DNA of 50,534 bases from assembly GCF_018383585.1 (NCBI RefSeq), contig NZ_JAHAMK010000030.1, positions 1,305 through 51,838 on the forward strand, in the 5' to 3' direction. A program made the translations under genes and the position numbers. Origin of the DNA: Microvirga sp. 3-52 (GTDB lineage Bacteria; Pseudomonadota; Alphaproteobacteria; Rhizobiales; Beijerinckiaceae). Positions 9,675 through 17,585 of this stretch are shown here, one piece after another; position 1 is the stretch's first letter, and every line of letters begins with the position of its first letter. The notes under the pieces are model-generated. The model searched no databases, was not told where the DNA came from, and saw nothing but the letters and a program-made list of their open reading frames with translations.

Positions 9675-10181
9675 TTACCCGCTGGCCTTCTTCTTGGAAG
9701 GCCTGCCGCGCTTTGGCTTTGCGGCCTCGGCGGGTGCCGTGACTGTATCGTCCGAAGTGACAGCTGCCTTTGCGGCCGCCTTCCTTCGCTGCTGGCCGAG
9801 GCCGCTGCTTCTGGCGAGTTCAGAGCGCTTGGCGGCATAGCTTGGTGCAACCATCGGGTAATCACCAGGGAGCCCCCACTTTGCACGATACTCCTCAGCC
9901 GTCAGTCCCAACTTCCCGAGGTGACGCTTGAGCGTCTTGTACTTCTTGCCGTCTTCAAGACTGATCAGGAAGTCAGGCGTGACGGACCTGCGGATCGAAA
10001 CAGCCGGCTCTGGCTTCGCAGGTTCTTCCTGTTTGGGAGTGACCAGGCCTCGGAGTGCGGCGTGTACAGATGCGATCACAGTCGGCAAATCGGCCCGGTG
10101 GACTGCATTGTTCGCAACATACGATGAAACGATATCTGCGGTGATACTGGCGAAGTCTAGCTGCTGTTCAGTTTGATCCAT
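9675..10181 (-). CDS. MucR/Ros-family regulator with degenerate zinc site and AT-hook-like tail
   Basis: A 168-residue protein with the MucR architecture: N-terminal oligomerisation helices (ITADIVSSYVANNAV), then SVTPDFLISLEDGKKYKTLKRHLG and the conserved AEEYRAKWGLPGDYPMV. In Ros/MucR the zinc is bound by Cys, Cys or Asp, His and His. Here the first Cys is Ser (ISLEDG) and the last His is lost (HLGKLG), so only the Asp and the middle His remain. Zinc-free family members with replaced ligands are known from Mesorhizobium. The C-terminal tail (KAAAKAAV, then PKRGRPSKKK) contains an AT-hook core, GRP. It is probably a global or nucleoid-type regulator binding AT-rich DNA. Confidence 0.9.
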   Translation of the reverse strand: MDQTEQQLDFASITADIVSSYVANNAVHRADLPTVIASVHAALRGLVTPKQEEPAKPEPAVSIRRSVTPDFLISLEDGKKYKTLKRHLGKLGLTAEEYRAKWGLPGDYPMVAPSYAAKRSELARSSGLGQQRRKAAAKAAVTSDDTVTAPAEAAKPKRGRPSKKKASG

Positions 10182-10195
10182 AATTCATCCAATGC

Positions 10196-10519
10196 TTATG
10201 AGGCTGAGGCACGATCAGTTAGCTGATCGCCTAGATGGGTCAAGCCACTCGGGCAGGTGCGGGCGATTCTCAATCCTGACCGCTCCAGCCACACGTCGAA
10301 GGCCTCGCTTGCCACCCGCTTGGCTTCCTCGGCCGAGGCAGCGAAGCCAAGTAGGGGCACTCTCGCGTTGTGAGGCATACCGCTCAGGCTCCAGATCCAC
10401 TGGCCATCACCATAGCCGCCGGTCTTCTGCTGATAGACGAGGCAGAAGGAATGGGAGCCGAGACCTCCCTCAAAGCTCCCGTCTCCGCGCCGCTCGCAAG
10501 GCCTCCATTTCAAGGGCAT
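10196..10519 (-). CDS. Conserved hypothetical protein
   Basis: A 107-residue protein whose start overlaps the end of the upstream HTH gene by ten bases, so the two are likely translationally coupled. It has an N-terminal basic stretch (MPLKWRPCERR), a Tyr/Trp-rich centre (YQQKTGGYGDGQWIWSLSG) and a helical C-terminal half (SAEEAKRVASEAFDVWLE). That pattern is familiar from small single-domain proteins of Methylobacteriaceae, but no function is known to me. There is no signal peptide. Confidence 0.65.
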   Translation of the reverse strand: MPLKWRPCERRGDGSFEGGLGSHSFCLVYQQKTGGYGDGQWIWSLSGMPHNARVPLLGFAASAEEAKRVASEAFDVWLERSGLRIARTCPSGLTHLGDQLTDRASAS

Positions 10520-10752
10520 TCGCGCTTCCTTGGCGGCATCGGCAGATGTTTATAAGTCAGGCCTAGGGCTGCACTGCGCACAATGTCTCGGCCAACGCCG
10601 TACTTACGGGCAAGCTTGGTCCAATCTCTGTCTCCGACAGCATAGCTCAAGCGGGCATCAAGAACCTGCTCGACTGTCAGCTTACGCCTGGGGAAACGCT
10701 GCTCGACCATGCCCACCCGACTCAAATAGAACGAATGCAGAACATGTTCCAT
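10510..10752 (-). CDS. Small helix-turn-helix protein
   Basis: An 80-residue protein with one resolvase/homeodomain-like HTH: LTVEQVLDARLSYAV, then DWTKLARKYGVGRDIVRSA and a terminal YKHLP. Starts at 10752 (MEHVL) or 10710 (MVEQRF) are both possible; neither has a strong ribosome binding site. Its stop lies inside the start region of the next minus-strand gene (ten-base overlap). Such proteins resemble the DNA-binding tails of site-specific recombinases but here stand alone. The target is unknown. Confidence 0.55.
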   Translation of the reverse strand: MEHVLHSFYLSRVGMVEQRFPRRKLTVEQVLDARLSYAVGDRDWTKLARKYGVGRDIVRSAALGLTYKHLPMPPRKRECP

Positions 10753-10831
10753 GGGCTGGTGCTGAGTCGAGCCCTATGAAGGGCAGGGGATTGGAGGCTG
10801 TGGAAACAGTGGATAGAGGGTGGCGGCCTGC

Positions 10832-11011
10832 TCAGCGGCCAGTGCTCGCATGGAGAAAGAGGTAAACTACGATCACTGCGCCGATGGTGATGAGAACGGC
10901 AACGGCAGTCAGAGTGGGCCAGCCAATTCGGGTTTCCCGAGCCAAGCGCTCTTTCACCTCATGCCGCTTCTGGTCTAAGGCCACATCCGTCTCTTGCTGC
11001 CCGTAAACCAT
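10832..11011 (-). CDS. Single-pass small membrane protein (59 aa)
   Basis: An ATG at 11011 opens a 59-codon frame to TGA at 10832-10834. The N-terminal half is charged (MVYGQQETDVALDQKR, then VKERLARETRI) and the C-terminal half is a clear transmembrane helix (WPTLTAVAVLITIGAVIVVY) followed by a short tail. The upstream sequence GGGGCA is a weak ribosome binding site. The charge pattern suggests an N-in orientation. No family is recognised; the clean amphipathic-to-hydrophobic layout argues that it is real. Confidence 0.55.
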   Translation of the reverse strand: MVYGQQETDVALDQKRHEVKERLARETRIGWPTLTAVAVLITIGAVIVVYLFLHASTGR

Positions 11012-11116
11012 TGCTGCCCCATCAGAGATGATGCATCTCCAGCAAGATCCGCCAGGTGCGCTCTTGTCTCCAGCTTAAGGCAGCCTTCGGCCTAAGGGCC
11101 AGGCCTTAAGAACGCA

Positions 11117-11929
11117 GGCACCGTTGCATTAACCTCGGCCGTATAGCGAGGAGCGGTTCATCAAGGATCTGCTCCCGTGTCTCTGTTCAAGCGCCGTCGC
11201 TTCCCGGTTGAGATCATCTTGCTGTGCGTGCGCTGGTACTGCAAGTACGGGATCAGCTATCGCGATCTGGCAGAAATGATGGCCGAGCGCGGTGTCAGCG
11301 TTAATCCAAGCACGATCTTTCGTTGGGTCCAACGCTATGCCCCGGAGATCGAGAAGCGGATCCGACCCTATCAGGGACCTCGCTCAGGTTCCTGGAGAGT
11401 GGACGGTATCTACGTCCGTGTAGGAGGCAAGTGGAAATACTTGTTTCGCGCCGTCGACAAGCACGGTCGGTTGATCGCCTCCATGCTGTCTGATCGCCGA
11501 AATACCAACGCCGCTTATCGGTTTCTGCGTAAAGCCATAAAGGCGATGAGCCACTATCCAGCATCCTTCATCACGACGGATAAACTGGCGTCGTATCCCA
11601 TGGCTATCCTGCGCCTGCAGAACGAAGGGCTGCTGCCGAACGATGTGGTACACCGCACCTCGAAATATCTGAATAACATCCTTGAGGCGGATCATGGCGC
11701 GCTCAAGCGTGTGATCCGGCCGACGCGCGGCTTCCAGAGCATGAAAACCGCCGCCGCGACCCTGACGGGTTTTGAAAACATGCGCATGATCCGCCGCGGC
11801 CATTGCATCCAGCGGGAACGTCGAGCGACAGGCGAAATCCGGCTCGTCAATCAGCTCTTCGGTCTTGCTGCCTGAGTGTCCCGTTCGACGGGGTTCGTTG
11901 TGACCTTTTCAAGTTACTGCAACAGTGCC
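11117..11929 (+). mobile_element. Intact IS6-family insertion sequence
   Basis: An 813-bp element with terminal inverted repeats: GGCACCGTTGCATTAAC at 11117-11133 and the complement of GGCACTGTTGCAGTAAC at 11913-11929. These are close to the IS26-type ends of the family. It carries one complete transposase gene. The eight bases on either side (AGAACGCA and GGTCAGAT) do not match, so there is no target duplication. For this family, replicative cointegrate formation or deletion next to the element would explain that. It faces the truncated copy at 156-444 across 10.7 kb. Confidence 0.92.
11177..11875 (+). CDS. IS6-family transposase
   Basis: A 232-residue DDE transposase starting at GTG 11177. 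The HTH (NPSTIFRWVQRYAPE) is followed by a catalytic core with Asp76 (SWRVDGIYV), Asp135 (ITTDKLASY) and Glu170 (NNILEADHG), and Lys177 further on. All catalytic residues are present and the length is normal for the family, so it is probably active. Replicative transposition and cointegrate formation are expected. It could also act on the matching end kept at 444. Confidence 0.95.
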   Translation: MSLFKRRRFPVEIILLCVRWYCKYGISYRDLAEMMAERGVSVNPSTIFRWVQRYAPEIEKRIRPYQGPRSGSWRVDGIYVRVGGKWKYLFRAVDKHGRLIASMLSDRRNTNAAYRFLRKAIKAMSHYPASFITTDKLASYPMAILRLQNEGLLPNDVVHRTSKYLNNILEADHGALKRVIRPTRGFQSMKTAAATLTGFENMRMIRRGHCIQRERRATGEIRLVNQLFGLAA

Positions 11930-11953
11930 GGTCAGATTGCTACAGTCCTAAGC

Positions 11954-12220
11954 ATGGAGGATGGCCAGATCAGCCGCCAGCCTTTCGCCAGTCCGGATGT
12001 CGACGCGATGCTCGACGATGAGCACTCCGAGATTCCGTTCCATTATTTCCTGGCCTCGGCCTTCCTGGTGCGCCTGGATCAGAATGAGAATTTCGCCGCC
12101 GACTTGGCCGATTGGTGCGATAAAAAGCTTTTTGGGAAAGCAGGCAGGGCAGCCGCGAGAAAAGGACGCCATGCCTATAGCTTCCCCGGCGCTCCTTTGT
12201 CTGGCCTGTCCAAAGAATAA
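11954..12220 (+). CDS. Hypothetical protein next to IS6
   Basis: An 88-residue frame starting at ATG 11954 (MEDGQISRQPFASPD), 25 bases past the IS6 end. It contains an acidic helix region (IPFHYFLASAFLVRLDQNE, then DLADWCDKKLF) and a basic tail (KAGRAAARKGRH). The same frame continues upstream into the IS, so the gene may be the surviving 3' part of a longer one. The antisense frame on the other strand looks less natural. No family is recognised. Confidence 0.4.
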   Translation: MEDGQISRQPFASPDVDAMLDDEHSEIPFHYFLASAFLVRLDQNENFAADLADWCDKKLFGKAGRAAARKGRHAYSFPGAPLSGLSKE

Positions 12221-12242
12221 GCCGCTCCGTCGGGAGCGGCTT
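12219..12242 (-). terminator. Rho-independent terminator of the cold-shock gene
   Basis: A perfect 10-bp stem, AAGCCGCTCC and GGAGCGGCTT, around a GTCG loop. On the minus strand it is followed by TTATTCTTT, so it fits best as the terminator for the cold-shock gene that ends at 12281. It may also stop the short plus-strand gene ending at 12220. Confidence 0.75.
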
Positions 12243-12280
12243 GAAGAGCCAGCACTGAGCTGACGCTATGACAGGCTCCA

Positions 12281-12490
12281 TCAAGCCTTTTGCAGGTTGG
12301 TTGCAGACTCCTTGCCCGAACGGCGGTCGGATTCCACCTCATAGGAGATCTTCTGGCCTTCCACGAGGCCGCGCATGCCAGCCCGCTCCAGGGCTGAGGC
12401 ATGGACGAACACATCCTTGCCGCCATTGTCCGGCTGAATGAAGCCATAGCCCTTAGTCTCGTTATACCACTTCACAGTGCCAGTCGCCAT
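12281..12490 (-). CDS. Cold-shock protein (CspA family)
   Basis: A 69-residue single cold-shock domain starting [17 protein letters not shown] at 12490. RNP1 (KGYGFIQ) and RNP2 (VFVHASA) are both intact. A start 13 codons upstream (12529) adds non-conserved residues and is rejected. It should bind single-stranded nucleic acid and melt RNA structure. The region upstream of the start (12491-12680) has no gene and could hold a long 5' leader, as in many csp genes. A strong terminator follows at 12242-12219. Confidence 0.95.
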   Translation of the reverse strand: MATGTVKWYNETKGYGFIQPDNGGKDVFVHASALERAGMRGLVEGQKISYEVESDRRSGKESATNLQKA

Positions 12491-12698
12491 TGAATGTTCC
12501 TCAAGTCCCGTCAGGTGCGCTTCCGCCAAGTCATCCTGCCGTGTCTGACCAAGAGGTCAAGCGCCTGGTTGAGTACTGGACTGTGACGCAGAACCTGCAT
12601 CATGCGCCCAGAGTGAGCCGCCGCGGCTTCGCCTGCACGGGCACCGAGCGCCGAGTGGCGCACCCTTCAATGCCAACCAAATGATTTTTAGCCCCAGC

Positions 12699-12962
12699 AT
12701 GACCTACAGCCTGATCCAGCTTGCTCCCGGCGCCTATGATCTTCTCCTGAACGGGCAAGTGATGGGCAGCGTGGTCAGAGCCGGCCACCGCAGCACCAAC
12801 ACGACCTGGACGGCCGAACTGCTCGAGGATTTGCCCCGAACCAAGAGACCGGCTCCGTTCGAAGAGATCGAGCACGACTTCGCGACCCGGGAGGAGGTGT
12901 GTGCCTGGCTCGGCAATCCACCCGTGCAGAGCACCTTTGGGCGCAGTTCGACGGCCCTCTGA
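12699..12962 (+). CDS. Conserved small hypothetical protein, paralogue of 23883-24137
   Basis: An 87-residue protein. The start at 12699 (MTYSLIQLAPGAYD) is set by alignment to the paralogue at 23883 (MPYTLSRLAPGSYD). Shared features are a Y-x-L-x-x-LAPG-x-YD-x-LL start, a TWTAELL core, RPAPFxExEH and a final Trp-Leu-Gly. The pattern resembles a small beta-rich fold with no signal peptide. I know no function for it. Two copies 11 kb apart, both free-standing, indicate a family expanded in this genome. Confidence 0.75.
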   Translation: MTYSLIQLAPGAYDLLLNGQVMGSVVRAGHRSTNTTWTAELLEDLPRTKRPAPFEEIEHDFATREEVCAWLGNPPVQSTFGRSSTAL

Positions 12963-13355
12963 TTTTAGACAGAGCCGTGCAGGGCGGACTCATAATTCCC
13001 AACGAGGATGCATGGGATGGGAACTGCGCGCGTCATCCTGGATGGATCTACGCTGTCGTCAGACGGTCCGACTCGCGGCGCAACTTCGCAAGCCGTCGAG
13101 GTAAGAACGCCTCGGCGGAAGGCCGAGCCCCAGACCTCCCAGGGATCATTCCATCGGTTCTGATCTCGCTCGAGGAATATGATCATAGATCATGCTCACA
13201 GAAGTGGGCCTGAGCACATCACGATGGAACCATAGCAGACAGTCGTTGCGTCGCTTTCCTTAGGGCATGAAACCATTGGTTAACCATGCAAGCGCATGCT
13301 TTCACCTGTGAACGCATGGCTGGGCGGGCTTCCTCTTACCTGGAGACGGTTGCTC
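12963..13355 (+). other. Intergenic, no recognised gene
   Basis: About 390 bp. A frame over 12899-13213 overlaps the preceding gene and has no sign of selection. I see no RNA gene or repeat here. A GGAGA at about 13342 is the ribosome binding site of the next gene. Confidence 0.5.
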
Positions 13356-13727
13356 ATGGCGAAGACAAGTTTCACCGATACGCTTGAGGAAAAGCTGGCT
13401 GTCATCTCCCCGACTGTGAAAGCCATCGAGTTCGGGGGAGATCAGCCCTATCTTCGAGAGCTGCAGACGCTGCTCAGACAACACCTGGCAAACCTTGTCC
13501 TCCTGTTTGAGCGAGATCCCGGGTTGGATGCCGCAACAGCCGATCTGTACGCGGCAGCGGCCGCCGCTGTGAACGACACCACAATGGCCTCTCAGCCCCT
13601 GGCCAAAAAGCGCCGTCTGCTCAGGGAAGCTCACACACGCTTCCACGAGCGCATTTCGACAGCACGCCCGAACGAAAGAAGAGCCTGTGCGGCTTGGAGA
13701 CAGAACGAACTGTTCCTTGCCGCCTGA
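13356..13727 (+). CDS. Hypothetical helical protein
   Basis: A 123-residue protein starting at ATG 13356 (MAKTSFTDTLEEKL), preceded by GGAGA at about 13342. An upstream in-frame ATG at 13296 lacks such a site. The sequence is mainly helical (YLRELQTLLRQHLANLVLL, then KKRRLLREAHTRFHERI) without a signal or membrane segment. No motif is recognised. It stands alone. Confidence 0.65.
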   Translation: MAKTSFTDTLEEKLAVISPTVKAIEFGGDQPYLRELQTLLRQHLANLVLLFERDPGLDAATADLYAAAAAAVNDTTMASQPLAKKRRLLREAHTRFHERISTARPNERRACAAWRQNELFLAA

Positions 13728-13977
13728 CCCGAGCCTGGGTTTCGCATTATCCAACGCTGTGCGGCGAAACCCAAACGCCCACTCACCACAACAGCCGCTG
13801 ATCTGGTTCACTACAGCGAATAATCGGTCATGGATTGCGTGCCCTCCCAAGATCCTGTGAACTCAGTCCGGCATGGATCTTGAGGAGGTGGCGTTCTGGC
13901 GATTTCAATCTTGGTCGGCAACCACTTTGCCGATCGAGTAACGGCTAGATTGACGGTTCATCAGGAGGGTCTCACCC

Positions 13978-14463
13978 GTGGCGAAAACTGCAACCAAGAC
14001 AACAACTAAGAAAGCACCAGTCCGCAAAGCGGCCGCATCGAAGTCAATGTCGGCGAAAGCGGCAGGAGCTTCCGGCGCAGCAGCCAAGAGACCTACGAAG
14101 GCCACGGACTCAAAGTCAGCCGCCAAGGTCGCGAAGAAGTCCGGCAGCCCATCGGCCGGCACGATCCTCACCCTGCGCCATATCGCGGAGCAGTTGTCTG
14201 AAGCACACGAGCTGCCCAAGCGCCAGGCCAACGAGATGCTGACGCAGGTGATCGAGATGATCGCCAAGAGCCTGAAGAAGGGCGACAAGATCCGTCTGAG
14301 CGGCCTCGGCATCCTGCAGGTCCGCAAGCGCGCCGCCCGCACCGGACGTAATCCTCAGACCGGCGAGCCAATCAAGATCAAAGCGTCCAAGAAGATCGCC
14401 TTCCGACCTGCCAAGGAACTCCAAGGAAGCAGTCTAGCCGGGAACCGTACACCGGATGGCTGA
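13978..14463 (+). CDS. HU-family DNA-binding protein with histone-H1-like N-terminal tail
   Basis: The GTG start at 13978 follows GGAGG at about 13964. Residues 1-58 are a Lys/Ala/Ser/Thr tail (MAKTATKTTTKKAPVRKAA and more) like eukaryotic H1 or bacterial HupL/HctB tails. Residues 60-150 are an HU/IHF fold: TLRHIAEQLSEAHELPKRQ, then GDKIRLSGLGILQV and the DNA-binding arm RTGRNPQTGEPIKI. It would bend and compact DNA without sequence specificity, with the tail adding electrostatic condensation. A hairpin follows at 14471. Confidence 0.92.
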   Translation: MAKTATKTTTKKAPVRKAAASKSMSAKAAGASGAAAKRPTKATDSKSAAKVAKKSGSPSAGTILTLRHIAEQLSEAHELPKRQANEMLTQVIEMIAKSLKKGDKIRLSGLGILQVRKRAARTGRNPQTGEPIKIKASKKIAFRPAKELQGSSLAGNRTPDG

Positions 14464-14470
14464 AGCGACA

Positions 14471-14500
14471 CCCGCCCCGCCGGAAAGCTGGCGAGGCGGG
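14471..14500 (+). terminator. GC-rich hairpin between convergent genes
   Basis: CCCGCCCCGCC pairs with GGCGAGGCGGG with one internal mismatch, and CCTGTTGTTG follows. It lies between the convergent HU and SWIB genes and probably terminates both. Confidence 0.6.
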
Positions 14501-14517
14501 CCTGTTGTTGCGCCCGC

Positions 14518-14790
14518 TCAGGAGAGATGCTGAGCGAAGTGCTTGTTCATCTCGAACATGCTCACCTTGTCCTTGCCGCCGAAGACGGCCCGAAGCTTGT
14601 CATCCGCCAGGATTTCCCGCTTGTTCTCGGGGTTCTGCAGATTGTTGGACTTGATGTAGTCCCACACCTTGCTCACCACCTCAGTGCGAGGCAGAGGAGA
14701 TGATCCCACAACAGCCGCCAGTTCTTTCGAAGGCTGCAGCGGCTTCATCAGCGCCGGGTTCGGCTTCTTGGCGGCTTTGGCCTCGGTCAT
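14518..14790 (-). CDS. SWIB/MDM2-domain protein
   Basis: A 90-residue protein with a short basic N-terminus (MTEAKAAKKPNPALMKPL) and a complete SWIB domain (SKELAAVVGSSPLPRTEVV, then VWDYIKSNNLQNPENKREI and LRAVFGGKDKVSMFEMN). AGGAG lies seven bases upstream of the ATG. In eukaryotes the fold belongs to chromatin remodelling complexes; in bacteria (Chlamydia topoisomerase fusions and alphaproteobacterial mini-proteins) its role is unclear, probably DNA topology or chromatin-like. It is convergent with the HU-H1-like gene. Confidence 0.93.
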   Translation of the reverse strand: MTEAKAAKKPNPALMKPLQPSKELAAVVGSSPLPRTEVVSKVWDYIKSNNLQNPENKREILADDKLRAVFGGKDKVSMFEMNKHFAQHLS

Positions 14791-14908
14791 TGTGAAACTC
14801 CTATGGTTTGCCTGGCTGCTATCTGCAGGGGCAAGGGGGCGGGACGATGGCGGGCAAATCCTAAGGGTGCCTTAAATCCGTTCCGGCCGCCCCATAGGCG
14901 GTGAAACC

Positions 14909-15151
14909 TCAGCGACCGCGACGCTTACCTTCTGGCTTTGCCATCATCTGCCGCATTGCCTCCTCTGCCCGAGCTCTGGCTTCAGCATCATCACTGAGGT
15001 TGCGAACCTCCGCAGGCTCCTCCTGCTCTTGCTTTGCCTGGGCAGCGGTGGCCGCCGCATTCGCCAGCCTCTCCAACCGATCCAGCTGGGGCGTGCTGGC
15101 CTTCCCATCAGCTTCAGGTTGTTCGTCTTCTTGCTCTGGGCGTGTAGCCAT
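14909..15151 (-). CDS. Hypothetical charged protein
   Basis: An 80-residue, highly charged, probably coiled or disordered protein (MATRPEQEDEQPEADGK, then LDRLERLANAAATAAQAK and a C-terminal MAKPEGKRRGR). The ATG is preceded by GGAAGCGAAC. A longer frame on the opposite strand covers the same bases but starts without a ribosome site and has shadow-like composition. No family is recognised. Confidence 0.55.
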   Translation of the reverse strand: MATRPEQEDEQPEADGKASTPQLDRLERLANAAATAAQAKQEQEEPAEVRNLSDDAEARARAEEAMRQMMAKPEGKRRGR

Positions 15152-15257
15152 ATGTTCGCTTCCGATAACCGTCTCGCGTTCCCTAGGATGTTACGTGCTT
15201 CCATTTCAGGAGGCATCGGTTAACTTCGCCTTAACCATAAAGGTCCGAGGTATGCCG

Positions 15258-15587
15258 ATGCGGAAGATCCATCATGGCTTCGTAGCGATCGCCATCCTCG
15301 GAGGGCCAGCTTCTATGATTCTCGCGCACCAGACACTCACGGAGACTGTGACGCAAGGCGAATCCAATCCATCCGATGTCACCGCGATCGTGCAGCAGGC
15401 CTATTCCAGATGCTCGGAAGCCCCGCTGCCCGTCAGACCCTCACTATGCGATGAATACATTCGGTCGTTTGACCAATGCGCAGCCCGCGCGAACGCGTGC
15501 GACCCTCACTCTGTTTACGAGGTCTTGCTCAAGTGGGATTCCACACCTTCAGATCGCGGTCACGAAACGTCGCCAAAGCCACTCTGA
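15258..15587 (+). CDS. Secreted or periplasmic Cys-containing small protein
   Basis: Starts at ATG 15258 (MRKIHHGFVAIAIL), with AGG at 15248-15250. An ATG six bases earlier is too close to that site. The first ~25 residues form a signal peptide (basic start, hydrophobic FVAIAILGGPASMIL, likely cleaved after AHQ). The mature part has four Cys (YSRCSEA, SLCDEY, FDQCAARANAC), enough for two disulfides. The family is unknown to me. Confidence 0.6.
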   Translation: MRKIHHGFVAIAILGGPASMILAHQTLTETVTQGESNPSDVTAIVQQAYSRCSEAPLPVRPSLCDEYIRSFDQCAARANACDPHSVYEVLLKWDSTPSDRGHETSPKPL

Positions 15588-16105
15588 GGACCAGTCGGCT
15601 GTGCGGCCTAGCGCATGAGCGGTCGCTCTTGTTGCGTGCTTCGAGTGAGCGCATTTCCCAGGCGTTCGCCACGTTCTTCCAATCAGTCCCCAAGTTTGAC
15701 GGAGCCGCGATGAGCGCGGAACCATGTTTCCTCCAGACCATTGATGTCCGCCAGTTGAGTTGAGCCTCATCGCCGGATGCTCACGCATCTGTGTCATGCT
15801 TGGTGTCGCAACTGAGCGGCCCATTTCATGCTGCCGTCATCACTTTCTGGGAGAGCCAGGAGGATGACCCAAATCGTCCAAGCAAACGTCAGGCGCTCGC
15901 GCCCGATGCTCGCTTTTATTCAGCCACTGACGAGCCACATTGCCCGGTCCAAGGCAGATAAAGCACAAAGTTGGAGCTCAGATTCGCTATGTTCGCATGT
16001 CGTTCTGACGTCACCGCCCTCGCACACCAGAAACCCTCATCGGTTCACAGTTCTAGGAGGAACTTTCCGGCAAATCCCCCAACCGATCATTGGGGAGACA
16101 TGTTC
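15588..16105 (+). other. Intergenic, no confident gene
   Basis: About 520 bp. Minus-strand frames at 15529-15741 and plus-strand frames at 15828-16109 are open but lack ribosome sites and overlap neighbours. GGGGAGA at 16092-16098 belongs to the next gene. Nothing else is supported. Confidence 0.4.
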
Positions 16106-16432
16106 ATGATCAACGACACCACGACCGCAGCAATCAATATCCTTGGAGCTATTGATGCTCTTGAGTCAGCCCTGGATCGTCGCAATGTCGCTTCCGATAG
16201 AATCATGACGACAGACCAGGAGCGGGAGCTGCTGACACTTGGGATCAGAGACACGCTGTTCATTCTCGAGATGAACCGCAAGCCACTGCCGAAAGCCCTG
16301 TCGTTGCTCTCGCTACAGATGGCAAACTCCCTCGGGTTCTCTGGCGCGAGGGCGAGCGCGGCCTTGCGCGAGTTTCGTTTGGTGGAAAAGCTGGCCGAAG
16401 GATCGGCTGCGCCCGACGCGCATGTCGCCTAA
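16106..16432 (+). CDS. Hypothetical helical protein
   Basis: A 108-residue protein. The start at 16106 (MINDTTTAAINILGAI) has GGGGAGA seven bases upstream; an ATG at 16100 is too close. It is all-helical (DALESALDRRNVASDR, then LTLGIRDTLFILEMNRKP and SAALREFRLVEKLAEG). It has no Cys, signal or known motif. Confidence 0.6.
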   Translation: MINDTTTAAINILGAIDALESALDRRNVASDRIMTTDQERELLTLGIRDTLFILEMNRKPLPKALSLLSLQMANSLGFSGARASAALREFRLVEKLAEGSAAPDAHVA

Positions 16433-16712
16433 GAAACTCATCACGGCATTAGTCCGGCGCAAGCACATACCGGGCTTCCGTTAGGGCTATCCCTCATGGA
16501 GGTGCCTTGCGCGCGCGTCCTTCCTACCAAACACTCGTTCAGAAGTAATCCGGATGGCCATGAGCAACAAATGAAGCGGTGGGGCTAGTCTCGGCAGCAA
16601 AATTCTGGTATTGAAGCTGCCCCGCGGATCTTCCGCACGGTTCACAGCCACAGCCAGAGGAGGCGTTTCATGTCTATGCGACTTTGCACGTACCAACGCG
16701 CCGCTCTCCTCA
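16433..16712 (+). other. Intergenic, nothing recognised
   Basis: Together with the next, weakly supported ORF, this is a sparse stretch. There are no repeats, RNA genes or clear promoters that I can support. Confidence 0.4.
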
Positions 16713-16895
16713 TCACGACTTTAGCTGCTGGTGGCTCCAATGAAACCAACCGTATTTCCTCTGCCCTTTGTAGGGTTCGCCTTCCGCTTTGAACTTGTTC
16801 GCGTTCCGCGCAGGCGTGCGAACGATCGCCAGCGGCCTGTGGTAACAAGCGAACTCGATCAACCCCTGCGTCGCGAGCTTGAACAAGCGCTGCGT
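16713..16895 (-). CDS. Possible small protein (60 aa)
   Basis: From ATG 16895 (MTQRLFKLATQGLIEFA), preceded by GGTGAG, to the stop at 16713. The C-terminal part (KFKAEGEPYKGQRKYGWFHW) is rich in aromatic and basic residues and has a natural look. The opposite-strand frame competes. No family is recognised. Confidence 0.4.
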   Translation of the reverse strand, partial: TQRLFKLATQGLIEFACYHRPLAIVRTPARNANKFKAEGEPYKGQRKYGWFHWSHQQLKS

Positions 16896-17585
16896 CATGA
16901 ACTCACCGCGTATATGCTTCGCGATGTGGGCGTTGACCGCAGCCGAACTGACTGACGTTTCGGCTGCAGTGCTGTCCAATGATCTCGTTCGGAACTGATG
17001 GCGTGCGTCACCACACATCGGCGCGCCGACGACTCATCTACATGGATCGTGCGATGCCGGAACACATCGCACGCGCCCTGGTGGCAGGTCTGGTGCTCAG
17101 CCTCCCGCCGGGGCGCTTCGTACTTGTGCACAGCGTCTGGTTGAACGTCCGGCGTTCCTGGGGCATTATGGTGACGTGGTGTTGCAACCGGCATCACAAA
17201 AGCGCCCTGACAGTGAGCTCCGCCCGGCTAACTCTGTCAGGGCGTTGTCATTTGTGAGCGCCGTGCTTTCATTGCTGGTGAGCCTGTACTCGGGGTATGT
17301 TCTGCTCAGACGATCAACGCGTCGCATTTTCCGCTCAGGCTGTCGCAGGTCGAGCATCTCTCACCCCCAAGTCACGCATGAGAGGTGGAGTTCGGCAAGC
17401 CTACGCTGATCCCTGGTTCCTTGAAATCGAGATGAGCTGGCCCCAGCGGAAGATCGGAGAAGGAGAAGTCTGGGCTTAAGGTCATCGTCTGAGCGGAAAC
17501 CATATTGCGGGTTCAGGGTTGCCTCACTTTTTCTCTGCCATATACGAATAAAAGCTTTCTCGATCCCTTACATTTCTTGGGCTTC
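16896..17585 (+). other. Sparse intergenic region with one hairpin
   Basis: About 690 bp. It contains frames that look random and a terminator-like hairpin at 17203-17244. I see no gene that I can support. The CYTH gene begins at 17586. Confidence 0.4.
17203..17244 (+). terminator. Hairpin with 11-bp perfect stem
   Basis: CGCCCTGACAG (17203-17213) pairs with CTGTCAGGGCG (17234-17244) over a 20-base loop, followed by TTGTCATTT. It could be a terminator, but no gene clearly ends just before it. Confidence 0.45.

Noticed and set aside
12899..13213. 104-codon plus-strand frame after the first LAPG-YD gene
   Set aside because: Overlaps that gene's end and shows no protein-like pattern or ribosome site.
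14901..15257. Upstream extension of the secreted protein gene to 14901
   Set aside because: It lacks a ribosome site, overlaps the minus-strand charged protein, and puts a non-signal sequence before the obvious signal peptide at 15258.
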